NCBI GenBank assembly: GCA_021785795.1
Contig: JAJYEK010000002.1
Location: 51,903-115,902 of the forward strand
Reading direction: 5' to 3'
Source: Pseudomonadota bacterium
GTDB lineage: Bacteria; Pseudomonadota; Gammaproteobacteria; Acidiferrobacterales; UBA6901
DNA: 64,000 nucleotides
Position numbers and translations under genes: made by a program. The notes under the pieces were generated by a model, which saw only the letters and a list, made by a program, of their open reading frames with translations, made no database searches and had not been told where the DNA came from. Shown in pieces: positions 26,675 to 34,619 of this stretch. Within the stretch, counting starts at the first letter, position 1. Each line of letters starts with the position of its first letter.

Positions 26675-27643
26675 TCAGTCCGGTTTCCAGCCGGCACCAG
26701 GATCGTATTCCCGCATCTGCCGGGCTATGCGTTCCGTATCCGGCCCCAGATTTTTTTGGTACACCACGCCATCCTGATTGACGATGAACGTCATGACGCC
26801 TGAGACGCCGTATCGGGCGGGAAACGCCACGAGCGCAAACCCGCCGATCATGCGGCCGCCCACCATGTAATCGTGCGCGCCACCAGGAGCGTCGGCCCCC
26901 TGCTGCTTGAGAATACGGTAGTAATAGCCGTGGTAGGGTTCGCGCTTCGTGCCGGATCGCGCGGCTCCGTAGCCCTCGTCCCGGGCCAGGGCAATCAGCG
27001 TCCCCATCGGACTGGGTTCTTCGCCGGCCTTCGCCGGCCAATAGAGTCCATCATGCCGGTTCGGCCGGCTCATGAAGTGCTGGGCATATTCGCGGCTACC
27101 TCCAGCGCTGCGCGTCCGGGAGGCATATTCGCGTTGCGCATCGACGTAGGCACGACAGACTTGGATCGCGTTCAACTCGTTGCGGCCGATGCGCCGGTCG
27201 ATAATCTCCTCGATTCCGGCTGCCGTGTCGAAGCGCCAGAATCGGCCCGTCCGCACGAGCGGAATCGGAAATGGCCAGCGGTCCTTGCCGAGAACCAAGA
27301 CAACTTTGCCGCCGGCCTGCATGACAAGCGCATGCTCCTGGTCGTAAGAAGCCACAAACCGCTCGCGACCATTCCGGTCGGCAACCGAATCGCCGGAATT
27401 GACCAGCGGCCCGGACTGCGGACCGAAAATCGCAATGAGGTCAGACCTGCTTCCGGCACGGACCGCTGCGACCAGCGCCGCGACCGCGTCCCCGGGCGCC
27501 AAAAATTGCCTCTGCCCGGGACCGGCAGCGAGCAGTGGCGGCGCCAGCGATACCAGCAGCAGTAGTCCAGTAATTGCAGCCAGGGCAGACAGCGCGCCGT
27601 ATCGCGATGTGCCGCCGGCTGCTTGCGGATTCCGCTTGTTCAT
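26675..27643 (-). CDS. Secreted DUF2950 protein
   Basis: A 322-residue protein with an N-terminal signal anchor (ALSALAAITGLLLLVSLAPPLLAA) and the DUF2950 body: SPDA-like GDAVAALVAAV near the start, RWPFPIPLVRTGRFWRFDT, then RPNRHDGLYWPAKAGEEPSP, PYHGYYYRILKQQG and the ending SGVMTFIVNQDGVVYQKNLG. Function of DUF2950 is not established; it is an envelope protein found next to DUF3300 genes in proteobacteria. Here DUF3300 lies 34 bp upstream in the same direction, so the two form an operon. Confidence 0.85.
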   Translation of the reverse strand: MNKRNPQAAGGTSRYGALSALAAITGLLLLVSLAPPLLAAGPGQRQFLAPGDAVAALVAAVRAGSRSDLIAIFGPQSGPLVNSGDSVADRNGRERFVASYDQEHALVMQAGGKVVLVLGKDRWPFPIPLVRTGRFWRFDTAAGIEEIIDRRIGRNELNAIQVCRAYVDAQREYASRTRSAGGSREYAQHFMSRPNRHDGLYWPAKAGEEPSPMGTLIALARDEGYGAARSGTKREPYHGYYYRILKQQGADAPGGAHDYMVGGRMIGGFALVAFPARYGVSGVMTFIVNQDGVVYQKNLGPDTERIARQMREYDPGAGWKPD

Positions 27644-27677
27644 TGCACCTCACCTCCCCGCCGATCCATCCGTCGGA

Positions 27678-28928
27678 TCAACGCCCGGGCCGCTGGTCGC
27701 TGCGGGATCGGCCGTTCCCCTGCGACTGCGAACGCGACGGCGCTCCCTGTCTGGGCATCGACTGCCGGCTTTGCCGGCCACGATTCGAATATTCGCGCGC
27801 TTCGGCACCGCTGCGGGACCGCTGGTAGATCGGCGCCGGCGGACGTTCCATCACCGGGGACGAAGGACGCTCGGCCGGCCTTGGCACGTTGCGCTCCGGA
27901 GGCCTCGGCACGGGACGCGCGGGAACACCAGCGGACGGCTGCCTGCGTTCGAAGCGCTCCCGCACCTGCGGACTGACATTCGCGGGCGGCTGCCTATAGC
28001 CGCGATACTGATAGCGGTTCTGCAGCGACCCCGGTTGACTGCGTTCGAAACGCTCCCGCACCTGCGGACTGCGGTAGGGCACGCCGACGCGATGCTGCGG
28101 ACTGTGCCTCCACTCGCGTCCCGTGAATTGCGGCAGATGAAAACGCTCAATATAGTAGCGGTTAATGAGGTTCACACGATGCGCATCCACATCGATGCGG
28201 TGATGCTGCCAATCGCAGTGATCCCATCCCCAGAAGGTCTGCACGATGACGAAACCGATGCCAAAGCCGATGCCGTTCGACAGCGGCCCGTAGTCATAGC
28301 CTGGCGGGGGCGGAAAGAAATAAGGCGGATAGTCTGGGTACGGCCATGCGCCATAGACCATATCGGGATCATAAGCGGGCACGTACAGCACGTCTGCGCT
28401 GGCAGGTTCTATGTAGATTATCCCGTCCACGGTGGTCACAGTCTGCTGCGGGGTGGATACGAGCGTCCCGGCATTCACGGCCTGGCGGCGCAGTCGCTGC
28501 ACCGCGTCCATCACTTCAGCTTGCTGCGCAAGAAACGCATCGCCCAACTGCTGCATCCATTCAAGCTGGCTGCTCATCATCTGGAGAACGGAGGGAAATG
28601 GCGCCAGCGCCTTCACGCTCGGGTCCCAGTTAATTGGCTCCAGCGCGCTGGACAGCGCATCGCCCCGGAGTGCGGCGTTCGCCGGGTCCTGGGTCCAGCG
28701 GGCCGCTTCCACAACTTCCAGTGGGTAGGTGGACGCCATCAGGATCTGCCCGAGCAATCCGTCCGGATAAAGCGCGATCGGAGACACCAGCTGTTCGAGC
28801 TGCGCAGTACTATACGACTGGACCGAAGCGGGGGGCGGCTGGGGCTGAGGAAACGCCACTGTCGGAACGACGCACATCGCAAGCACAGCCAGGAGCGTGG
28901 CGGCGAAGCGCTTGATTCCCTTCTGCAT
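27678..28928 (-). CDS. Secreted DUF3300 protein with Arg/Pro-rich C-terminus
   Basis: A 416-residue protein. A signal peptide (to about residue 27) leads into the DUF3300 domain with LEQLVSPIALYPDGLLGQIL, ASTYPLEVVEAARW and LAPFPSVLQMM (about 45-130). A middle part has VLYVPAYDPDMVYGAW and repeated Tyr/Pro-rich segments. The last 150 residues are a low-complexity arginine/proline tail with repeated QVRERFERRQP units, strongly basic. DUF3300 has no established role. Such tails suggest binding to nucleic acid, polysaccharide or acidic envelope surfaces, but that is inference. Cotranscribed with DUF2950. Confidence 0.85.
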   Translation of the reverse strand: MQKGIKRFAATLLAVLAMCVVPTVAFPQPQPPPASVQSYSTAQLEQLVSPIALYPDGLLGQILMASTYPLEVVEAARWTQDPANAALRGDALSSALEPINWDPSVKALAPFPSVLQMMSSQLEWMQQLGDAFLAQQAEVMDAVQRLRRQAVNAGTLVSTPQQTVTTVDGIIYIEPASADVLYVPAYDPDMVYGAWPYPDYPPYFFPPPPGYDYGPLSNGIGFGIGFVIVQTFWGWDHCDWQHHRIDVDAHRVNLINRYYIERFHLPQFTGREWRHSPQHRVGVPYRSPQVRERFERSQPGSLQNRYQYRGYRQPPANVSPQVRERFERRQPSAGVPARPVPRPPERNVPRPAERPSSPVMERPPAPIYQRSRSGAEAREYSNRGRQSRQSMPRQGAPSRSQSQGNGRSRSDQRPGR

Positions 28929-29371
28929 GCCTGGTCACCTCCTGGTAACTGTACTGCCGGCGTCGATACCGCAGGACGCAGATACCACACGACTCCTGTG
29001 GTCTATTGAATCACAACCATGCACGCGCGTCGAGGCGCCAAATCGGCAATGCCGCCCAGCGCAGCTGGCCCGCCGGAATCGAGTTTAAGCAGTATGCGGT
29101 TATCGTCGGCATATTCAGTGAGGCTGACTGGGCAGGTCCGCATTGCAGCCGTGCCGAATCTGGATTCAATTTAACACCGAGATACTGCCCGCCACCAAGC
29201 TTGAATCCAGGCAGGGCTGCAGCAAGCAGAGACACCAGGGAACACGCCGCCATTCCTCACTGCACGCTGCTGCGGTTCTGCCAGTCTTGGACGGATATCT
29301 CGCCGTGGATTTTTTTTAAGAAATCGAAACCGTCTCCTTTGGCAAAACATTCCCATTCAAGATGGAAGTGG
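28929..29371. other. Gap between DUF3300 and cytochrome b genes: no supported gene
   Basis: About 440 bp without a convincing reading frame on either strand. The DUF3300-DUF2950 promoter should lie within it next to 28929; I do not see a clear sigma-70 pair. No repeats or tRNA-like structure noticed. Confidence 0.4.
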
Positions 29372-29932
29372 TCAGCGTCCAGTACCTTTGACGGGACGCC
29401 AGAAGATGCCGCGGAAAATGGGCGCGCCTTCCGCCTGATGGGCGATTGCAAAGCCGGTATGCCCAATCCAATAAGCCCAGACAAAATAGGATGCGACCGC
29501 GTGAATGGCGCTGGCCTCCGTGAAGGCCTGGAAGTCCGTCGACGCATTCTGCGCGCCATGGCCGCCCGGGATGATGAAAAAGATCCAGATCCCGCTCAGG
29601 GCCATGACCGTGGCACCGAGCAGGCCGAGTCCATGACCAAAGCTCGCGAGCCCGACTGTCTGGCCGCCTGGCGGGAGGGTCTTGTTCCGAATAAGGGCGC
29701 GAATGTCGGCCCACACTGCCGCCATGCCGGCACCATTCCACGGAAACAGCAAGCCAGTCTCCTGGTTTGCATAGATCCAGAGCCAGAGGACCAGAATGAA
29801 GAAACTGGCCGCCAGTCCGTCATATTCGTGGAAATAGAAATACATCCGCGTATGAGGATCGGAGACGCGCAGCCCCGAGAAGAGCTGTGCACTGATGGTA
29901 ATGACAAGCCCCCAGTGCGTAAGGCGGGTCAT
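29372..29932 (-). CDS. Cytochrome b561-type integral membrane protein
   Basis: A 186-residue di-haem cytochrome b of the bacterial b561/Ni-hydrogenase-cytochrome-b type. Four membrane helices are visible: LTHWGLVITISAQLFSGL (first haem histidine in HW), LAASFFILVLWLWIYAN, FGHGLGLLGATVMALSGIW (second histidine) and IHAVASYFVWAYWIGHTGF with two further histidines (IHAV, GHTG). It would pass electrons between quinone and a periplasmic redox partner. The start is unsure: ATG 29932 keeps all helices, but the segment SDTHPDWGL before it looks family-like, so translation may begin upstream, possibly at a non-ATG codon near 29965 behind AGGAG. No catalytic partner is adjacent. Confidence 0.75.
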   Translation of the reverse strand: MTRLTHWGLVITISAQLFSGLRVSDPHTRMYFYFHEYDGLAASFFILVLWLWIYANQETGLLFPWNGAGMAAVWADIRALIRNKTLPPGGQTVGLASFGHGLGLLGATVMALSGIWIFFIIPGGHGAQNASTDFQAFTEASAIHAVASYFVWAYWIGHTGFAIAHQAEGAPIFRGIFWRPVKGTGR

Positions 29933-30183
29933 CAGACCCCAGTCGGGATGAGTGTCGCTAATGGCATACTCCTGCGTTGATAATGGAATCCGGCGAGGCG
30001 CTCGCGGCCGATGCACCGCGGGCGGTGCCCTTCGTTCGGAGCACCCCAGTCTACCGCCTGCATGGGAACCGCCCCGCCTTCTCATGCCAATACTCCTTGT
30101 ATAGTGCGGCAAACGGGGGAATTCGGCAATGTTTGGGGGAAAGACAAAGACCGCAAACACTTATCAATCCATGACATGGAATG

Positions 30184-30207
30184 TGGCGGAGAGGGAGGGA
30201 TTCGAAC
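30184..30207 (-). repeat. Partial tRNA-Ser 3' end, candidate attachment site (distal att)
   Basis: TGGCGGAGAGGGAGGGATTC plus GAAC, 24 bp, is identical to the 3' end of the intact tRNA-Ser(GGA) at 33529-33552 and in the same orientation, including the CCA terminus and T-arm. Sequence diverges immediately on both sides. A lone 3' tRNA fragment lying on the 3' side of the full gene is the classic footprint of site-specific integration by a tyrosine recombinase, so this is likely the far end of a 3.3-kb island. Confidence 0.75.
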
Positions 30208-30329
30208 ATTACATTTTTTCGTATTTTCATATGGTTACGAGGGCATCGAGTCCGAATCATGTCTAGCAGCGGCCGAGGAATTCTAAAGCTTCGCGCGCCC
30301 GCGCTTCTGTGTTATTCTTCTACTTATTT

Positions 30330-30343
30330 CTACAATTCTGTAG
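30330..30343. promoter_or_regulatory. Candidate operator upstream of the toxin-antitoxin pair
   Basis: CTACA-ATTC-TGTAG is an inverted repeat 13 bp before the antitoxin ATG, inside an AT-rich tract (TTATTCTTCTACTTATTTC) that probably holds the promoter. RHH-GNAT modules normally autorepress by binding such palindromes. Assignment rests on position and symmetry only. Confidence 0.4.
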
Positions 30344-30356
30344 TGGAGTTTGTTGC

Positions 30357-30623
30357 ATGTCCACAAACACGCAAGTTTCCGCCTACATCTCGGAAGAGAC
30401 CAAGGCAGAGGTTGAGGCGTATGTGAAGCGCCACGGCGTGAAGAAGGCCTACCTGATCGAGGAGGCGCTACAGCATCACCTGCAGGCACTGCGCGAGATC
30501 CCCGAGGATCTGATCATCCCGTCTCGGCTGGTGTTGACTGGTGATGCGATGGCAGAGACCGCCAAACGCATCGCCCAGGGTGATCAGCCTTCGGAGGCCC
30601 TGACAGCATTGTTCCGTGAGTAA
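30357..30623 (+). CDS. Ribbon-helix-helix antitoxin of an RHH-GNAT toxin-antitoxin pair
   Basis: An 88-residue protein. Its N-terminus (TQVSAYISEETKAEVEAY, then VKKAYLIEEALQHHLQAL) fits a ribbon-helix-helix fold: a short beta strand, then two helices, for DNA binding as a dimer. The C-terminal part (about 45-88, ending EALTALFRE) would wrap the toxin. ATG 30357 is chosen because the strand begins there; the frame opens earlier at a codon in the AT-rich leader. It overlaps the toxin gene by 8 bp, the usual antitoxin-first order. Confidence 0.8.
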   Translation: MSTNTQVSAYISEETKAEVEAYVKRHGVKKAYLIEEALQHHLQALREIPEDLIIPSRLVLTGDAMAETAKRIAQGDQPSEALTALFRE

Positions 30624-31164
30624 CACGAGGCTCGAGGTTCGCGTCCGGCGTCTGGAATCCCGCGACAACCGATCCGGATTTCGTAGCGGGAGCATCGACC
30701 TCGATCGCTTTTTTCAGCGCTATGCCGGGCAAAACCAGTTTCGATACCACATCGGAACAACCTATGTCGCCGTCCAGGGTGACCACATCGTTGGTTTTGT
30801 CACCGTTTCCAGCGGGGAGATGGTTGCGGAAAAGCTGACGGCAACCCTTCGCCGACGACTGCCGGCTTATCCACTCCCAATCCTACGCCTGGCGCGACTG
30901 GCAGTGGACATACGTTTCCAGGGCCATGGCATTGGCCGGTTGTTGCTGCGCGCCATGCTGGAACTTGCCTTGGAGATGCGTGACCGCGTCGGTTGTATCG
31001 GCATGGTGGTGGATGCCAAACCAGATGCGACCACCTTCTATTCGGCCTTGGGCTTCAAACCGCTAGAGCTGATCAGTGGGGCTCTTGGAGATCGACCTGA
31101 GCCGGTCGCCATGTTCTTACCCGTTGGCCAGATCGCTGCCGCAATCGAAGAGGCAAGGAAATGA
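30616..31164 (+). CDS. GNAT-family acetyltransferase toxin (TacT-like)
   Basis: A 182-residue N-acetyltransferase. The acetyl-CoA site is in RLARLAVDIRFQGHGIGRLLL (Q-x-x-G-x-G), preceded by the strand VVGFVTVSSGEM-like VGFVTVSSGEM, and a tyrosine lies in TFYSALGFKPL, the position of the catalytic tyrosine in TacT toxins. Known family members acetylate the amino group of aminoacyl-tRNA and block translation. GTG start 30616 overlaps the antitoxin stop. Length is slightly above TacT (about 160), so a related subgroup is possible. Lies inside the tRNA-Ser island, where such a module would favour island retention. Confidence 0.82.
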   Translation: MSNTRLEVRVRRLESRDNRSGFRSGSIDLDRFFQRYAGQNQFRYHIGTTYVAVQGDHIVGFVTVSSGEMVAEKLTATLRRRLPAYPLPILRLARLAVDIRFQGHGIGRLLLRAMLELALEMRDRVGCIGMVVDAKPDATTFYSALGFKPLELISGALGDRPEPVAMFLPVGQIAAAIEEARK

Positions 31165-31283
31165 GCGAGGTATTCATAGTCCGCATCAACGTTCGGAAAT
31201 GCATGTTCAATTCAACGCGGCATAATAAGCTGAGCCATAGCCGGCCTCCCTGACCATGCCGATTGAGCAACGAGAACTAGGAT

Positions 31284-33244
31284 GTGAAACCCATAAACAC
31301 CATTTTGCGTAAAGTGACCTTCGATGACCTGCGCAAATGGGCCGGCGAGACGATTCCCAATCGGGGCAAGGGTTATATGAAGCGGGTCGACCGGCTCTCC
31401 CGTACACAAGACAATGTCCTTGTCGCATGGGTCACCGGAAGCGAACGCTATGCCACTTCGGTCCGTGTCGACGAAGAAGGCGACTTCGAGCATATCTGCA
31501 CCTGTCGTTATACCTGGGACCGTGTAAACATGCGGTGGTGGTGATTCTGGCGGCTGCGGAACATGCAAGAAGCAACGAGACCATCCCCATACTCTATGGC
31601 AACGACGATCTCGGTCATGCGCTGTTCGGTGATTCAGACGAAGAAGACGACGAGCGGGAGGATGATGAATCAGCACGTTCCCCCGCGCCACGGCGCAGGA
31701 AGACGCAAGCCAAGGTAGGAAAAATTATCGGGGACAAAACCCGGGACGAACTACTTGACCTGCTGAACGATTTGAGCGGCCGGTCCCCGCAAGCCAGGCA
31801 GCACGTCATCGAATCCGGCCAGATCGCCAGCGGCCAGGTGGATAGACTCGCGCGCGCGTACTGCGATCGGAGATCAGGAAGCTCACGGCAGAACCGGCCT
31901 GGTACAACCCCTGGCGCCGTGAAGGCAACCTCCCCGATTACACACACGTTCAAGAACAACTGCGGGTGCTGGTCAACCAAGGTCATGCCATGCGGTGCTG
32001 CAGCTTGGCGCGGAACTCTGGGTCAAGGGTAACGCCCAGGTCGAACAGTCCGATGACGAAGGTGAGAACGCCATGGCAATCGCCACGTGTCTGGACACCG
32101 CGCAGACAGCATTGCCACGCTCCTCATTGTCGCCGCCTGAGCAACTGCTCTGGGTAATCGACCGGATACTGGAGGATGAGTATTCCCTGCTGGTTTCCGC
32201 CGACGAGCTTTTCAAGAGGCGCGCCTACAGCCGTGCCCACTGGCAGGAGGTCGCGGGTGCGCTCGAAACGCGGCTGCAGGCCATACCTAAACCGCGCACC
32301 ACCAGATTTTCCGATAGGGACCGGCGTGAACGACTTCTGAACCAGTTGCTTGATGCCTATGGCCGTGCCGGGTGGAGAGACAGGATTATCCCGCGGCTCG
32401 AAGACGAGGTGGATGCATGCCGGCGCTACACACGTCTGGTCGATGCATTGCTGGCGGCCGATGAGCGTGATCGGGCTCGTCATTGGTGCATCCACGGTTA
32501 TACACACACGGTGGCAGATGCGTCCGGTATCGCAACGGCCCTGCAAGAGCGACTGCGGACGATCGCGCAAAAGGCGCGGCGATATGACCTGGTCGCGGCC
32601 TATCGTGCACAGGACTTCTTTGCCCGTCCATCAAGCACGAGTTACAGCGAACTACGCAAAGCCGCCGAGAGTGTGGCACACTGGCCAGCCATACGGACCG
32701 CAGCACTCCACTATCTTGAAACCGGCCATCTCCCCACCTCCAGCGGCCAGACGGGAAAGAGTCGCGGCTGGCCCATGCCCTCCCCCGAGGTCGGGCCGCC
32801 AACGACCAAGGAGCGAAGCAGCTACGCACGATTTCCCGATCTTGAAATGCTCATTGACATCGCCATCATGGAAAAATGTTTTGATGATGTGGTCGATCTT
32901 TACCATCGTCTATCCAAGACCAAACGGTGGGGCTGGGAGACGGACAAGTCCGTGGCGCACGCCGTGGCCGATACCCACCCCGACCTCGCTCTCAGCGTTT
33001 GGCAAAACATCGTCGACAGCCTAATCGCACAGGTCAATCCGGAAGGGTACGAGGAGGCGGCTGTCTACCTGAGGTCCATGAAAAAAGTCTACAAGCGGAA
33101 TCACCACCCAGGAGACTGGCGGGGAATGCTCAAGGGGTTGCAAAAAAACACAAGACCAAGCGGCGACTCATGGGAGTGCTCGATACCCTATCGAGAACGA
33201 GACTCGTTGACTCACCGGCCAGTGAATCGGTGAAAGGCTATTAG
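31284..33244 (+). pseudogene. SWIM zinc-finger protein gene, at least four frameshifts
   Basis: A roughly 650-codon gene can be followed by changing frame near 31520, 31857, 31985 and 33145. The start KPINTILRKVTFDDLRKWAG leads into the SWIM zinc motif CTCRYTW...GPCKHAV, whose two halves fall on opposite sides of the first shift. Next come an acidic linker (SDEEDDEREDDES), ELLDLLNDLSG, then PAWYNPWRREGNLPDYT, a long helical-repeat region (LLWVIDRILEDEYSLLVSAD, on to about 33140) and the ending HKTKRRLMGVLDTLS. Intact SWIM proteins of this kind are common bacterial DNA/protein-binding factors of unclear role. The gene is dead as written unless the shifts are assembly errors. Confidence 0.75.
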
Positions 33245-33275
33245 CGACCCGGGATATTAGCTCCAATGCCATAAA

Positions 33276-33460
33276 CACGAATGGCATATCGAGAAAGCCT
33301 TGCGATCGTTGCATCAAGACCTGACGAGATTTGAGGTGCCTGTAATCAACGATATAACAGGCTTGAGAATAGCGTCCGCAATCATGCCTGGCCGGTTGCG
33401 ACAAATCCCTGGATCAGGAGCGCCCACCGTCAGGCATGTTACGGATTCTGTTGATATTAC
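33276..33460 (+). pseudogene. IS110-family transposase fragment
   Basis: One forward frame reads WHIEKALRSLHQDLTRFEV, then VINDITGLRIASAI and GRLRQIPGSG. This resembles the mid region of IS110-family (DEDD) transposases, where xxDITGxTGxxIIxAIxxGER is conserved between the DEDD domain and the C-terminal transposase_20 domain. No start, no C-terminal domain and no element ends are seen, so it is a remnant. It sits beside the tRNA-Ser where an integrase would be expected. Confidence 0.45.
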
Positions 33461-33528
33461 AAAGTCCGGTACTCACCGTATCGAGGGTTTTTTTAAATTA
33501 ATTATCCTATTGTTTTCAATTGATAATT

Positions 33529-33619
<91 letters not shown>

Positions 33620-33740
33620 AAAAAAACGCGACGGGCTTGCTACCCTGACGGGACGGGCAAGGGTAAACTAGTCATGCGTCCTGCGCAATGGAGTATACCC
33701 GACATCCCGGCCGATGGTCAGGCAACTGAAGGTCCAGCGT

Positions 33741-34619
33741 ATGCAGTCCTACTCTCCGTCAAATCTTGTGGAGCAGTTAAGCCGCAACAGCACTCCCTAC
33801 TATGACCCGCTGACAAGAATACACTGGGATCTCCTCAGTACCGGACAGTTCTGGCTGCCACCGGAGGCGATTTCCCTGCATGGAATCCCTGCTTTCATGG
33901 AACTCCCCCCGGAGACGCGACGCCGGCTGTCACAGTACGAGTTCCTGAATTTCGTGGATGCCGGCTTATGGCTGGAGGGCATATTCATGGAACGCATCGT
34001 ACATTCGATGCGTTCCCGCCGTTACAGCCCGGCCACCCTCCGGTATCGGCTTCATGAGTTGCGCGAGGAGGCCGGACACAGCCTGATGTTCGTTGAACTG
34101 ATGGAACGGAGCGGGCTGGCTGCGCCACCACGCCGTCTTCCGCGGTTGCTGCTCGCAGATCTGTTCGGGCGGCATGCACCGATGGAGTCGGCCGGATTCT
34201 GGCTGGCAATCCTGCTCGGCGAAGAGATGCCTGACAGATTGAACCGGTATCTGCGCCGTCATAGCCAAGATATCTGCCCGGCCATCATTGAGATGTCCAC
34301 CGCCCACGTTATCGACGAAGCCCGCCACATCGCCTACGCGCTAGAGGTCCTAAAGGAACGGCTGGCACAGCCTTCCGCGCTTGCCCGCATGACTCTGAAA
34401 CCCATTGCACACAAGATGATCAGCCAGTTCATCCAGCTGTTCTATTACCCCTCTCCAGCGCTTTACGAGACCGCCGGTCTCACACCAGGCTACCGCTGGG
34501 CACACGCGGCCCGCTCCAGTCCGCAGCGCGCCGCCTTCGTCGGGCAATCCCTCGAGCCAACCCTGCAGCTTCTGCGAGACCGGGGCTTGGATCTGCGCTG
34601 GCACAGACCTGCAGTCTAG
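33741..34619 (+). CDS. AurF-like diiron oxygenase
   Basis: A 292-residue helical protein of the p-aminobenzoate N-oxygenase AurF family. The carboxylate/histidine iron ligands are visible in three helices: WLEGIFMERIVHSM, ELREEAGHSLMFVELMERSG (ExxH) and the late VIDEARHIAYALEVLKE (DEARH), the expected EX(n)ExxH...DExRH arrangement of a four-helix diiron site. ATG 33741 is preceded by GAAGG at 8 bp, which decides it over the earlier in-frame codon at 33714. Family members oxidise amines, hydrocarbons or aromatics, mostly in natural-product pathways; none is evident here. It ends convergent with, and overlapping by 4 bp, the EAL-HDOD gene. Confidence 0.72.
   Translation: MQSYSPSNLVEQLSRNSTPYYDPLTRIHWDLLSTGQFWLPPEAISLHGIPAFMELPPETRRRLSQYEFLNFVDAGLWLEGIFMERIVHSMRSRRYSPATLRYRLHELREEAGHSLMFVELMERSGLAAPPRRLPRLLLADLFGRHAPMESAGFWLAILLGEEMPDRLNRYLRRHSQDICPAIIEMSTAHVIDEARHIAYALEVLKERLAQPSALARMTLKPIAHKMISQFIQLFYYPSPALYETAGLTPGYRWAHAARSSPQRAAFVGQSLEPTLQLLRDRGLDLRWHRPAV

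Noticed and set aside
27399..29009. 536-codon forward open frame over DUF2950/DUF3300
   Set aside because: Antisense to two recognisable secreted protein genes; composition is that of a shadow frame.
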